Under the pieces are notes generated by a model. That model did not search any database, had not been told where the DNA came from, and was given only the letters and a program-made list of their open reading frames with translations. The position numbers and the translations under genes are program-made. From Phragmites australis (lineage: Eukaryota > Streptophyta > Magnoliopsida > Poales > Poaceae), in NCBI RefSeq assembly GCF_958298935.1, contig NC_084937.1, positions 22,763,568 through 22,827,567 of the forward strand: 64,000 bases of DNA, given 5' to 3'. Below are positions 23,388 through 35,129 of the stretch, one piece after another (the stretch's first letter is position 1; each line of letters begins with the position of its first letter).

Positions 23388-24750
23388 ACGCCTCTTACCC
23401 GTCTCGCCGGTGAGCGATTCCTTTTCATCCGGCAAGAACCTAGCACAGTCGAAGTCCGCTACCCGCGTGCGCAGATCAGCATCGAGCAACACGTTGCTGG
23501 GCTTTAGGTCGCGGTGCACAATCCTGAGCGTCTCTGCTCGTGGAGGTGCCGCATGGCCAGCGCGATCTCCAGCGCCCTACTCACCTTGTCCATCAGTTGC
23601 GGTGGCGGCGGCAACTCCCGTGACCGTCGTTCCCTTCTCTCGTGCAGCCACTCCCCCAGCATCGCCCCGCTCAGCAGCTCCGTCACCAGGAAGCAGCTCT
23701 CAGGGGTCGCATGCACGCGTCAAGGGATCGCATGCACGCGAAGAAGGCCTCGCCACTCTGGTTGGAGCCAGGGCCGGCCCTGTCGCCCTGGGCCCCAAAA
23801 CCCAGGGGGCCCTTATGTATATGTATACTATTGTGTATGTGTTCTGCCCGATCTAAAAGCAAATTGATATGTATACTATTGTGTACACTGGTATATTACT
23901 GCTATTTGTTTGATATAAAAAATATAACACTATTATTTTTAGTCAATGTGCTATATAAATATTTCAAAATTTATATTTAATGAGAGTCTTATTTTTAATC
24001 TCACTCGAGGCTACCGAAATATCAGAACCGGATCTGATTGGAGCAGAAGAACTCCGGTTTCACAGCCACGTCGAGCCCCCTCCACGTCGCTCGGTGTATG
24101 TCCCCCGCCGTCCCCTGGCCTATCACCTCGTGCAGCTCGATCTGTTCCAGGACCGGAGCACTGTCTGGTCAGTGGTCACGTACAGCAACTGGAAGCGCGC
24201 GCGTATGCATGTTTTTCTGCGAGTTCTTGATTGATCATTACCTCGTCCGGCGCGATGAACAAGCCGTGCTGCACGGCGAATTCCCGCGTGGCGGTCAGGT
24301 ACGGGTCGCAGGGCGGCGTCTCCACTGGCTCGTCTTCGTCGTCGTCGGCCGTCGCGGGTTCGGCTTTGGCGTCGCGGCGCGGCGAGCGCTGCTTCGCGTT
24401 GTCGGATATGAGGTGCAGGAAGCCGTGCTCCTGGGCGACCTCGAGGCAGAACCCGAGGTACCCCTGCGTGCTTTCCAGCCGGGTCTAGTACGTCTCCTTG
24501 AGATCCCTCTGCCATTGGACCTCATCCATCAGCTTCGCGACCTTGGGAAGATCACAGCACCATGTGTAGAACAAAGTGTAAAACAGCTGCCGAACTGCGG
24601 ATCGGTGTATTCAAGCTGTGACGCAGCCACGCAGGATGTGTGCTGTACCTGTTCGTCGGGACGAAGGTTCTGTGAGGGCGCCGATGAGAAGGGGCCGGCA
24701 AGACGGCGGCGGAGGCCGCGGTGCGCGTTGCTCATCGGCGTAGCGTCCAC
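23388..24750 (-). pseudogene. Integrin-linked/HT1-like protein kinase pseudogene, split by insertions
   Basis: Reading leftward from 24750 on the minus strand there is a non-kinase N-terminal part, with EVAQEHGFLHLISDNAKQ and FAVQHGLFIAPDEV in a broken frame at about 24230-24460. A kinase glycine loop and VAIK-like region follow (VIGQGTAGDIHRATWRGLDV then AVK, about 24050-24125). After the MITE at 23769-24036 the kinase resumes with SCFLVTELLSGAMLGEWLHE and [14 protein letters not shown]. The catalytic loop [20 protein letters not shown] with [20 protein letters not shown] ends at 23390. DFD replaces the metal-binding DFG. The activation segment and the whole C-lobe are missing: the Copia element begins exactly there and no continuation lies beyond it at 18566. 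Part of the N-lobe is also lost near 23720. Confidence 0.85.
23769..24036. mobile_element. hAT-type MITE, 268 bp, inside kinase pseudogene
   Basis: The 14-base ends are cagggccggccctg at 23769-23782 and, inverted, cagatccggttctg at 24036-24023 (10 of 14 match). They are flanked by an 8-bp target duplication with one mismatch: gttggagc at 23761-23768 and attggagc at 24037-24044. The interior is AT-rich with no coding capacity. The 8-bp duplication and the CAGGG-type end are the hAT pattern. Confidence 0.75.
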
Positions 24751-24759
24751 GATGGATCA

Positions 24760-26560
24760 GAGTTCAAACTGTCGATGTGGTTCGGTCCTCGCTGCAACTG
24801 CATAATATTTCCATACATTGGGCCGATTTCTCATTTGGGCCGGACCATTGACCAAATATTTCCATATGAAGCTCTAGAGGAAACCAAGTTCCTCTATCAA
24901 AAAGGAAAAGGGATGAAATTTCGGCGAAATTTAAATCCTTGCTTCCAGCTAGTGGCGGCTAGGAAAATCATCAACGATAGCAATGTTAGATAAAAGCACA
25001 CTTTTAGGTTTAATGTAATTACTAGATAAATTATGAATAAGAAGTGATATATCGTCATTATTAGTAGCAAGAGTATAAACTAGACATATATATATAATAG
25101 AACTATTCATCTCTAGTATACTTAATAACAGAAACAATGGAATACAGCTCGACATGACAAATATAATTAAAAAAAGATTAATCATAACGAACGTACCGAT
25201 CGACGATGAGAGACGCAGAAGACCTGTTATGATGACGCAGAAGGTGACGGCGAAAAATAAGCAGATCGTGAGCAATCAATGACAATGAGGAAGCGGATCA
25301 CAGATAATCGAGCGAAGCGCTTCCAAAAATCTTATTTATCCGCTCTCAATACAAGATCTCAAGACGACGAGTTTCGAAGACTTCCTCTCCCAATCACAAG
25401 TGCACAGTGGCGCAGCAGAATAGGATAGTCTACCTGTAGCGACCTACTAGAGAGAGGGGGGGGGGGGGGCGGGGCAAAACCTTAATTCATTGTATTTTCA
25501 TGTGGTGGTGGTGCTGATTATTTTCTCACATAGCAAAAGAATAATATTTGCAAAAAAGGCTACCCATACGTAAGCAACTAGATCTAATTTCAACAGACCA
25601 TTCACGTTGGTGTTGTACGCTCGTGCCCTTCGCCCCGGCCCCGGCCACGGCTCGGCCCGACGAGTCGAGCGAGCGAGCATGTTCTTCTAGTCTTCATGAG
25701 CTAAGAGGTAAATGAGAGAACTCATTTTAAGTTGGTCTCCTTACACCTTCAATAACAATGTGAGACTAAAGAACTACAAACTCTTTTTATATGTTGAGCA
25801 TTTCAAATTTATTAAGAATTGTTCAAATATAATAGGTCAAGGCTATATATTCTAACCAGCAAATATAATTTGGAAGACAAGGAGAGAGGGGAAGATGAGA
25901 TGAACATAGTGGAAAGAAAACGGGGATGAGAATGGTGAAGGAGTCGTCGAGCACCGCCAAGTTGCACAGAGTCCTCGTCGCCTAGGCTCGCCAGTCGACG
26001 GTGCATATCGCATTGTGCATTGACCGGACGGTGGATATGGGTGTCTGTAAGATGGTTCCTCGCAGACGTCTCAAGAAGAGCAAAAGTCTTGCATGCAGCG
26101 TGCTCAAGCTAGAACCAACTCCAATTTCGTGAAGCTCGGTTGGCTGGCTTACATGCCATCACCAAGCCATGCCTGGTCCCGTGCAATTTGTCCGCGCAAG
26201 ACATGATCAGGCAAGCTGAGCTGGTCAGGGGCCGGTCGCCCGCTTCACCTTGTCTCCACTCCAATAATTTGGCTTGGTTTTTGAAAGTGCTCTGACGAGC
26301 TGTGAGTCTCCACCACTCGTCCAGACTCCAGAGCAAGTGCAGCAGTAGGCTGGATGCCCATGCCATTTCACCTGTGCATCCGTCCGCGCGCGGTGAGTGG
26401 ACGCCCGGCAGACGGGCGGGCAATCATACAGCGGCAGGTCGGCTAATAATTTGCCGCGCCCGCCGAACTCGTTTGGTGGCCGCGACGCGAGTGAAGCCGC
26501 GAAGGACACAAGCTGACACACCGACGCGGTGGATTCCACAGCTCCGCGGCACGCACCACC
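24760..26560. other. Intergenic DNA, no recognised gene
   Basis: Mostly AT-rich. A G run lies at about 25448-25469 and a GC-rich patch at 25620-25680 that looks like low-complexity sequence. Short open frames have no conserved features. The last few hundred bases (26300-26570) probably belong to the promoter of the BG1-like gene. Confidence 0.5.
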
Positions 26561-26572
26561 AAGGCACCAACT

Positions 26573-26580
26573 TATATAAG
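26573..26580 (+). promoter_or_regulatory. Probable TATA box of BG1-like gene
   Basis: The sequence tatataag lies 139 bases upstream of the ATG at 26719, a normal position for a leader of about 110 nt. Assigned from motif and spacing. Confidence 0.65.
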
Positions 26581-26718
26581 CCTTACCGAGCACGTCTCGA
26601 CCTCGATCTTCCCCAGCCTCATCGATTCCATGCATCCACCTTCCTCGCCTCTTCCACTTCACATCTCCCTCGCCTTATTTGCGCTGCTGGTTGTGTGATC
26701 ATTGCGCAGTTCTTTGAC

Positions 26719-27726
26719 ATGGAGCGGCGCGGCCATTGCCACGGCGGCAGGCCCCTGCCCCCGCCCCCGCCCCCGCCGCCACGCCGGGCGCGCGGGGAGC
26801 GAAGGCAGGCGTCCAGCGGGTCCTTCTCGGCCTCGCTCCTGGACGCCATCTACCGCTCCCTTGACGAGGGCGATGGTGCGGATGTTGTTGACGCCGCGCG
26901 CTTGTCAGAGGAGAAGGCGATGGCTCCGCCGCAGTTCTGGTGGGCGAAGGAGGCGGCCAAGCCGAGGCAGGCCACGGCCGCAGACAGGGACAGGCGCCGG
27001 GGGGTTACGAAGGTGGTTGCGCGCCCGCGCCATTCCTGGTACGCGTCGTCCACCACGTCCTCGTCGGACTCGTCGGCTAGCTACAGCAGCTTCTGCTGCT
27101 CGTCCGTGTCGACCACCGACACTGAGTCTACGCGCCGCCGCCGCAACAGCCCGCCTCAGCCGCGGCAGTCTGTTGAAGTAATCGCCGCAGACGCCGAGGA
27201 GGCAGCAGCGTCACCTAGGAGCGAAGGAAAGAAGAAGAAGAGTAGGCCGTGCTTCCCCGGCGCAAGAATCCGGCCAAGGAGCCCTTCGCAGTCGTCGACG
27301 GGGCCACTGCCGCCGTCCCCGGCGACGTTCGCGTGCGCCCTCAAGGCTCTGTTCACCTCAGCACGCCTCCAAAGGAAGCCCAAGACTCAGGCCGCTGCTC
27401 CACCGCCAATCGCGCTGGCTCCGCCACAAGCATCGTGCATGCCTGCGACGTGCAGCACTGCGAAAGCGGTGGACGCGCCGGAAGCGTCGGAGCAGCGGTC
27501 GGTGAGGTTCTGCCCGGACGCCGAGGCGTCAGTGGTGCGGCGCAGGGTGGAGGAGCTGGTGCGGAGCCTCGAACAGTTGGAGGAGGACGAGGAGGGGAGC
27601 GACTCCAGCTCCGACCTCTTCGAGCTGGAGAGCCTTCGCGGCTCCGGCGGCGACGAGCTGCCCGTGTACGGCACGACCAGCCTCGCGGCCAACCGCGCCG
27701 CCATTGTCCATGGGGCACCTTGTTAA
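26719..27726 (+). CDS. BG1L: BIG GRAIN1-like protein
   Basis: BG1-family proteins are plant-specific. Rice BG1 is a plasma-membrane-associated positive regulator of auxin response and transport that increases grain size. The gene is a single exon of 1008 nt (335 aa), as is usual for the family. Visible marks are the N-terminal SFSASLLDAIYRSLDEGDG, a Trp-containing segment PQFWWAKEA, a long Ser-rich segment, and a basic patch GKKKKSRPC. The conserved C-terminal block includes SVRFCPDAEASVVRRRVEEL, SDSSSDLFELESL and ELPVYGTTSLAANRAAIVHG. A run of nine prolines follows the start. The start at 26719 (MERRGHCHGG) is chosen because it sits about 140 bases after the TATA box. An in-frame extension to 26302 would run through the TATA box. 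The protein looks complete. Assignment to a specific BG1 paralogue is not possible by eye. Confidence 0.9.
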   Translation: MERRGHCHGGRPLPPPPPPPPRRARGERRQASSGSFSASLLDAIYRSLDEGDGADVVDAARLSEEKAMAPPQFWWAKEAAKPRQATAADRDRRRGVTKVVARPRHSWYASSTTSSSDSSASYSSFCCSSVSTTDTESTRRRRNSPPQPRQSVEVIAADAEEAAASPRSEGKKKKSRPCFPGARIRPRSPSQSSTGPLPPSPATFACALKALFTSARLQRKPKTQAAAPPPIALAPPQASCMPATCSTAKAVDAPEASEQRSVRFCPDAEASVVRRRVEELVRSLEQLEEDEEGSDSSSDLFELESLRGSGGDELPVYGTTSLAANRAAIVHGAPC

Positions 27727-27739
27727 GATCCAAAAAAAT

Positions 27740-28480
27740 ACCGTCAAAACATCGTGATTACTATGTGCATTTCTTGCAATGCCAATAACGCTGCAGTATT
27801 TCGTTAAAAAATAATGCTGCAGTATGGCGTCTATTTGTCTATATTTGAAGTTAATTTGTTCGTTCCTTCAAATCTAGTTTTGGCAAACTTGTTTAAAACT
27901 GCAAAAGAAAACTGTCGTCGTCGCAATGGGAGAGGAGTGAGACTTGGTTCACTACAAACAGTGTGTGGATTTCATATGTGTGCGTTGTGCTAAAAACATC
28001 GTGATTAGAAAAAAAAAAGTAAGACAGTATCAAATTTCAACAATGGATTGGGCATGTCGTAAAGTGCCCAAAGCATTGCCCTAAAACAAAAGTGGTGAAA
28101 GCATGTACAAGTACAGTCTATTTGCTGTTTCTGTAGTCTGTACTCTGTATGCAGCATGTACGCACGACGCGTATTCTTTTGTCGTTATGTTAAATTACAT
28201 GTAAAAGCATCGACAGTTTGACATCAACTATATTTGGCCTAGATTAGTTGAAACCTTTGTTTCCCTTCATCGGGGATTCCATGGCGTTGTCATCCACCAC
28301 AATCACATGGAACATATAACAAGTGTATTAGTACAAGAAGTGCCTGAAATATTTCGGGTTCAGGCGTTGGGAGTTCTCCATCAATTAAAGCAGTTAATTT
28401 TCTTTTGTGGGGGCAGCACGTCGCGCCAACATTGTCCTTCGCCAATTTTTATACACCGTTCATCAATCAAACAAAATAAA
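27740..28480. other. Intergenic DNA after BG1-like gene
   Basis: It probably includes the BG1-like 3' UTR and terminator. No coding domain, repeat structure or RNA gene was recognised. Confidence 0.5.
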
Positions 28481-28489
28481 GCTCATGGC

Positions 28490-29210
28490 CCATGTGGGTT
28501 CCCGTGGAATTTTATCAGGTTTTTAAAGTCATAAAAGCAGATCTTATGGTATTATTTTATGAATTTCACCAAAGAACCTGGTCCCTTTTTAGTCTAAATT
28601 TTGGCATTATAGCATCGCTACAAAACAAAACATATGTCACACAGATTCAACAGTACAAACCTATTTATCTACTTTATAATACCAGTTTTAAAATCTTTAC
28701 TAAGGTTGATGTTAGCACGATAGCTCAAGTCATACGAAAGGTGATTAGACCAACATAAACAACTTTCATACTGGATAGATACATAATGGAGAATGTGGTC
28801 ATATTACATAAAAGTATTCATGAAATGCATAGAATGAAGCTTAATGGAGTTATTTTAAAATTACATTTTGCAAAAACTTATGGTAAAGTAAAATGGCTAT
28901 TCCTACAGCAAACACTTCGAATGAATGAGTTCTCTCCAGTGTGGTGCAAATGGATAGAATAATTTGTTTTTGGTAGGAGTGTAGTGCCAAAGTAAACATG
29001 GAGAGGCACTTCCAAACGAAAAAAAAAAGGTTTGAGATAGAGAGACCCTCTTTCTCCAATATGTTGGTAGATATGTTAGCCATCTTAATAGCAAGGGTGA
29101 AAGAGGAGGATCAAATCTTGGGAGTTGCTCCTCTTTTGATTGATGATGATATATTAATACTTCGATATGTAGATGATACTATTTTATTTATGGGTTATGA
29201 TTGAGAAACC
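28490..29210 (+). mobile_element. L1-type LINE reverse transcriptase fragment
   Basis: Broken plus-strand frames give a plant LINE RT: RPIYLLYNTSFKIFTK-like and QVIRKVIRPT near 28650-28755, a damaged KLDFEKAYDKVKW-type motif near 28860-28890, and VWCKWIE near 28940. The catalytic palm remnant ILRYVDDTILFMGYD is at about 29155-29202, where the DD pair is intact. Both ends are lost; the SIRE-like LTR begins just downstream. Confidence 0.8.
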
Positions 29211-29219
29211 AAGTGAAGA

Positions 29220-31280
29220 AGTGTCTTAGTTTGTATGTGATGAGGCATTGATAACAGTTGATATGTCTTGAACTTGGTTAGCATGTGTTTGTCGATGTTT
29301 GTTCTTGTTCATGTCTAACTCGAGTTGGTAGTGTTTGGAACTGACAAATTCTTCTTTGTATGTAGAAAAATTACACACACCAAAAGTTCTGGTATGAACA
29401 TCTAATGTTCCGGTGTTCACCAGAAGTTCCGGTGTGGGCAGTATGTACTCGGCGGACTATTTCTTCTGGAGAGCAATTTTTCGGGTGAAATTAGAGATCA
29501 ATGCACTGAAAGGTCCAGTGAATGTGGTGGTTACACCGGAGGGTATCACCGGAGCATTTTCAGTGCTGAAGCAGAAATGAAAGCAAACACTAGTCCAGTG
29601 AGGGACTTTAAGAGCGACAAAGTATTTTCTGCAGAGAGGAGATTTTTAGCGTCAAATTTGATTATGTACATCGGATAGTCTAGTGCTGAGATTGTGAACA
29701 CCGGAGAATGCACCGGACCTTTTTTTTTCAGAGAGGTTGCAAATGGGTGGTTCAGTGGATTGACACACACCAGATTATCCGATGATGGACATAAGATCAC
29801 CGGAAGCTTTCACCAGATCCTTTCTTGCAGAGAGCAAAGTTTTCCTGGAACAGATAGTGTTACACTCACCGGATGGTCTGGTGTTCAGGAGCAGAACACA
29901 CCGGAACATCCAATGTTCATGTTTTCTGCCGGATGTACTATGAGTTGAAGTTTTTGATTTTGTGCTAACCTGGAGATGTTTTGGAGTGTGAAGAAATGTG
30001 TTTGCTTGTTTCAAGGTGTGCAGGTGATGAATGCAACTTGGCGGTCAACGACGGGTGATCAGGACTAGCGGATGCTTGGTGCCGGACGATCAAGGAGGGT
30101 CGGGCAGATTCAATAGTGATCCTAGCTGTAACATGAAGGTCAAGCAAAGCATATAATGGATGATGAAGATGGTATGTTGACAAAGTAAAGCGAAATGAAT
30201 ACCAGTGCAAGTAACAAGATGGTCCGAGGGATCGGGAGTGGGAGAGACTTGTTGGTGGTTAAGATCGCAAGACGGAGGACACACGTCATCATCGGAGCGC
30301 TTGCTTTAGGTGGAAGCAAGTGGCAGCTAGTCATGCTTTAAGAAGTGTGCTAGGGTTTCACAGTTTGGTCTCAAAACCGTGGGAGGACTGGAGGAGTACG
30401 TGACACCATCGTGGAGCTTGTGTCGATGCGAAGCTAAGTTATAAATGTGTCACGGACGTTCGATGAATGGAGAAAAAATGGACTAAAATACCCTCGGTGG
30501 TAGGTAGAAATGTACTATAAGATAGCGGTATTTTAGGAAAAAAGTTAGGAAACTTGGAGGTCAAATTTTCTAGATCTATAAATAGAGGGGTAGGGCTATG
30601 CGAGAGGAAGAACCAGCCATTTGAGCCATTTGTGCCACCCATATGAAAGCATTGTGCTAGAGTTTTATTGGAGAGTAGGATGAGTGCTTAGCCTATGTAA
30701 TATGTGAGAGTTTTGAGAGAAAAATCTATGTAATCTGCTTAAAATAGGGTTTACCTCTTTGAGTAATGAAGATTATTTTGTTTCATATGCTTAAATTCTC
30801 CTCCTTTTAGTTTTCCTCTCTTGGTTCTATTGCCTTGTGTGCAAGTTTTCCTTTTCTGGTTTTGATTTTGATTTTTGTTTTTAGGCTGAAATTTCAGCAC
30901 CTTATGAGATCATTCTTCTTGTTGCTAGAGGTATAAAATTTACATACATATACTTATGGGATGAGATCTTGAATTCTCTTATCTCTAGACAATCAATTTG
31001 GAGAGTTTCGTTGCTTGGTGTTCATCTTTTCTTGTTTGTTTGCTAGTTGTGATCTTTCGAGTGCTAAGACACACGGATAGATCTTAAATGAAACATATGG
31101 TTCATATACCATCTGTGGAGTCGTGTTATCTCAATTTTCTCTTGTTAAAACTTCTCTCGATTTTTGCTTTTGCTTGAGTTTTGAGGTGCGTTGAGTAATC
31201 CAAATAGGAAAAGACCATAGATTTCGCAAGAAATTTGTTTAGGCGCACATTCACCCCCTCTAATCATCAATCTCTTTCTT
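29220..31280 (+). repeat. 5' LTR of SIRE-like Copia element
   Basis: About 2 kb ending just before the primer-binding site. It contains repeated cacc-gga motifs (accggagcatt, caccggag, caccggaac), which are common in SIRE-type LTRs of grasses. The TATA box tataaata is at 30577. A related stretch on the opposite strand at about 50255-51930 supports LTR identity. The outer border is uncertain. Confidence 0.7.
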
Positions 31281-31344
31281 ATAATTGGTATCAGAGCCAG
31301 CTTTATCACTTATTGACCTTAATCGGCTTTGTGATCCGTAGGCA

Positions 31345-32480
31345 ACATGGAGAGAAGTGAGAAAATTTTGTAGTTTGATGGCCGTGATTTTTCGTACCAG
31401 AAGGTGCGCATAAAGGATTATCTTCTAAGCCAAGGAAGTACGATATGGGAAGTAGTTGATTCCAATTACGAGATCTATACTGCTCGCATGATTCAGGTTG
31501 AAATGAACAGTATGAGACCAACAATAAGGCTAGAAATATTTTGTTCACTAGTCTGAGTCGGAATGAGTTTGACAGAGTCCAACACATCCGTACTGCCCGG
31601 GAGATCTGGAATACTCTAAGTATCTTTCATGAAGGCACTAATCAGATTAAGATCAGACGTCAAAGCACGTCCAACTAAGAATACCAAATTTTTGTGAAAT
31701 GTCCCAGAGAGTCTTTGGATGTGATGTTTGCTCGCTTTGATAGGATTGTTAGCAATCTTTGATCAACTAATGTTTTGCCCTCTTTTGACTATGAGAGAGT
31801 GATCAAGCTTCTCTATGCTCTTGACCGTAGCATATGGTAAATGAAGATCTCGAGCATTGAAGAGTCTCCCAGTTACGATACATTGACTTGTGATGAGCTC
31901 TTCAGTAAGCTCAAATCCACCGAGATCGCTAAGGCGACTTGAATCAATCTCGAAAATCCCCTGTCTTAGAACATGGAGTGGGTTTCTGGATTTGGTGGTG
32001 GCAATCAGTCTGCAGCTGACTTTTCTTATGCTAACACTTCATTGAGTGAATTTGCTTTGTCTTCATTAGTTTCTGTCGCAGAGGAGCAGGTGAACGCGCT
32101 GGATGATAAGGATCTTGCGCTGATCGTGAAGAAGTGCACCCACTTCTACAACAATCGTCAAGACCGGAGGAGGGGTGGTTCTCGTGCCTGCTTTGAGTGC
32201 GATGACACTACCCACTTCAAGGTGGACTGCCCCAGCTCAAGAAGAGGGAGGACGGTGACCACGACTACAACAAGCACAAGAAGAAGAATAAGAAGCCATT
32301 CTTCAAGAAGAACTGTGACAAGATGGCTAAGAAGACGGCCAAGACGACTTCTAGTGCGTTCGTGGTGGCTCTCAGCGACATCGACACTTCTTCTAGCGAT
32401 GATGAGATCTCGGAGGAGGATGAATCGCAAGCAAAAAACAAGAAAAAGACCAAGGACTTCACTGGCCTCTGCTTATAGCG
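31345..32480 (+). pseudogene. SIRE-like Copia gag with CCHC knuckle, broken
   Basis: After the primer-binding site, broken frames give an N-terminal gag with FDGRDFSYQKVRIKDYLLSQ, ESPSYDTLTCDELFSKLKST and VNALDDKDLALIVKK. A zinc knuckle C-x2-C-x4-H-x4-C (CFECDDTTHFKVDC) lies at 32189-32230. Several in-frame stops lie before 31970. A Lys- and Ser-rich acidic tail follows the knuckle in a shifted frame. Confidence 0.83.
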
Positions 32481-32612
32481 GACAACAATAACAACGACAG
32501 CGATCCCGAGCTAGATCCTTCTAAGATATTACCTTCTTATGACCAGCTTTCCATCTAAGGCGATACCTTGAATGATGCTCTCGTTAGTAAGGATTGGTTA
32601 TTTAAGTAAGTT

Positions 32613-33548
32613 GTGCGTGAGTTGAAGGATCTTAGGCCTAAGTGTGAGTCTATCTCTACTGAACTTACATTGCTTAGGTCTAGGCCCGATATTAAAGAGT
32701 GTGAGAGTTGCCTAATTGTCATCGCTGAACTTGCTAAGCTTTGTAATGTGCATGCTCAAGTCGCCAGTAGGCTTGAGAGTGCCGAGAAGATGCTCCTTGA
32801 GGAGGAGTCTAGATCTACTCTCTTAGATACTTGTAAGAATTGCTATTTGCTTGTAAATGATGTTAAACTGAAAGACAAGCGCCTGAAGCAGCTAGAGTAT
32901 AGATTGGAGAGTGCTGGGAGCTCTAAGGATGTGCAGTTAAATTGTTCAATCTACACCATCTTTCAGGACAAACTCAGCTGGGTTAGAGAGCAAGTTCAAA
33001 AGCTTTTGACTGAGAATGAGTATCTCCTTTCTCTGGTGGAGAAGTGCTCAGAGAGTAAAGGGAAAATGAATTTGATCTTAGGCAAGAACAAAATATGTGT
33101 TGACAATGTGGGTTTGGCTCTTGAGTTGGGTTTTGAGATGGTGGCTTACAATGGAGAGAGTAAGATTGTATTCACCACACCTACTACCCTAGAAGCTGAG
33201 AAGTACAAAATTAATGTCACACCACAACCCGTCGAGAAACACATTCCTCAACCCACAAAGAAGAAACCTATACCATATCCCAAGAGATCTCCACAGCCTA
33301 AGATGATAGAGCCCCAAGTGACCGGCAGACGAGTTCCCGAGAGACCTATCATTGTATCTACTGCTAGAGAAAAAGTCACTTGGTTGGATTTTTCTTTTGC
33401 TGTAGGAGAGATGAGTAGCGTGATTGGAAGTGGAGCACCCGGGATATGTATCGCCCCTCTGTTGGTGTACATAAGCATTTTTCCCGCTTTCACTCACAAG
33501 TCCCTAGCGTTTTTCGGTTTCTTCCTAGAGACCATATTTTTGCCATGA
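32613..33548 (+). pseudogene. SIRE-like gag C-terminal coiled-coil region
   Basis: An open frame of 311 codons is rich in Leu/Glu/Lys heptads (ELTLLRSRPDIKECESC, LESAEKMLLEEESRSTLLDT, VREQVQKLLTENEYLLSLVE). This kind of region sits between the gag knuckle and the protease in SIRE/Maximus elements. The Pro-rich stretch near residues 205-230 (PQPVEKHIPQPTKKKPIPYP) is a linker. It is the cleanest open frame in the element but lacks its own start context, and no catalytic domain follows. It could be mistaken for a host gene. Confidence 0.75.
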
Positions 33549-33749
33549 CTCATATGGTTTTAGTCCACGTGTAAAAGGCTTTAAGTCTTGACGCTTTGAT
33601 AGACCATATTTTTCTCATCGTGGTACTCATACTCAGCATACTAGAACTATTTTACATACACCTACTTTTACCACTTCAGGACATACGATTAGCAAGCGAT
33701 CTGGTCCACCATGCCATGGCCCTCGCGCTTAAGCATCAAGCAGCCCTCT

Positions 33750-35070
33750 GATTTCTTTTGTACTTCCAATATCTTTATACAGACTTGTCAGTGATCAAGT
33801 GATTCGAAGTACTCACTCCAGGTTAAAATAAATGCTATTTTAGAAACCAACACTGTTTTTAAAATAAAATTTTAACTACTATTTTTAATATAATATATTA
33901 ATAACATATAGCACAAGTATATTATTATAAAAATATTTTTTAAAATAAATCTATCGTTGTTATTTTTAAATAACCAAACTCAATAAAAAAATGATTTGTA
34001 GCTAAAATTTTAAACAGTTAATTACGTACAATCTAAAATGACATTTCTTATGAATCAGAGGAGTAATGGTTTCGGAAAAAAAGGGACTGCATGATTAATT
34101 TTTTGCAGGCTGTCCAAGTAGCTGTTAGTAATACACTTGCTTTTGCGTTTTGCATGCATGGGAGTGTAGCGGAAGGATCCAAGTACACACCAACACCACA
34201 CATCGAGCGGCGACTGGACGGCTGATCTGTATGGCGGAACACGATCTGGATAGGATTGCTGTGGGTGCGAGCGAAAGTATTTTTTTTAGTTTAATACTGT
34301 GGTACAAACTGTAACATCTAAACATATATCTAAACACACGTTATATCTTATATGCACCATAAGATACATACTAATAAATCTATAACATATATATACAAGT
34401 AATGAAGAGGAATACAAAGCCTCATGCTGCGGAGCACTGGTTGCTCCTACCCGAATCACACCATTTTTGTGAACGTATGAAAACGAAGACAACGTGGCAG
34501 GGGTCTGAACCTTCCGAAAAGCACCGCCCCTGGCAGTGCACTGATTAGGTCATAAGAATGTCAATCGTGTTCTGCGAGGTGCATGTAACGCATAACCATG
34601 ATCGTGGCGTGGCGTCAATAGTTCGTACACCACCGTTTTGGAACAAAAGTTTTGATCCCTCTTCGAAGTGAAGCTATTCATGTAGTTTATGTTTAGTAGG
34701 ATTCTGGGTCCACTTAGATTTAGAGTTTGACATGAGTAGGATGATAATTCAACATAAAGAATTTCATTTTCGGTGGATTGATCCTTCACCTTAATGCAAA
34801 GAGTCATTTTTAATACAATACCGTGACTTTAAATAATTTTGGATGTTGGATGGGAGATGAAAGGACCAAATATATTGCTATAGTATACGTCGTAAAATAT
34901 GAAATAGTAAAATAATATGTAGGATTGAAAGAATTAAGTAATAGAATAAGATAAAAGAATATAACTTTATGTTACTTATATTTATATTTCATATAAGTAT
35001 TTCTACATATTCAAATACAGATACTATATATATTCATATTTATTTTTGGAAAAACAAATTCCAATATATC

Positions 35071-35129
<59 letters not shown>

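Larger units (their letters stand above)
29220..33740 (+). mobile_element. SIRE-like Copia retrotransposon, 5' half only
   Basis: A long LTR-like segment with a TATA box (30577-30584) is followed at 31286-31298 by a perfect primer-binding site for initiator tRNA-Met (tggtatcagagcc). Gag-type coding follows, with a CCHC zinc knuckle and a long coiled-coil-rich extension as known from SIRE/Maximus elements. Sequence recognisable as element stops near 33740. No protease, integrase, RT or 3' LTR follows, so the element is truncated. The 5' border near 29220 is an estimate. Confidence 0.78.

Noticed and set aside
26302..26718. In-frame upstream extension of the BG1-like gene
   Set aside because: It would start before the TATA box at 26573, and the extra residues have no similarity to BG1 proteins. 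The ATG at 26719 is preferred.
31286..31298. tRNA-Met-like string tggtatcagagcc (also near 23207, 42078 and 59993)
   Set aside because: These are primer-binding sites of LTR elements, not tRNA genes. No cloverleaf surrounds them.
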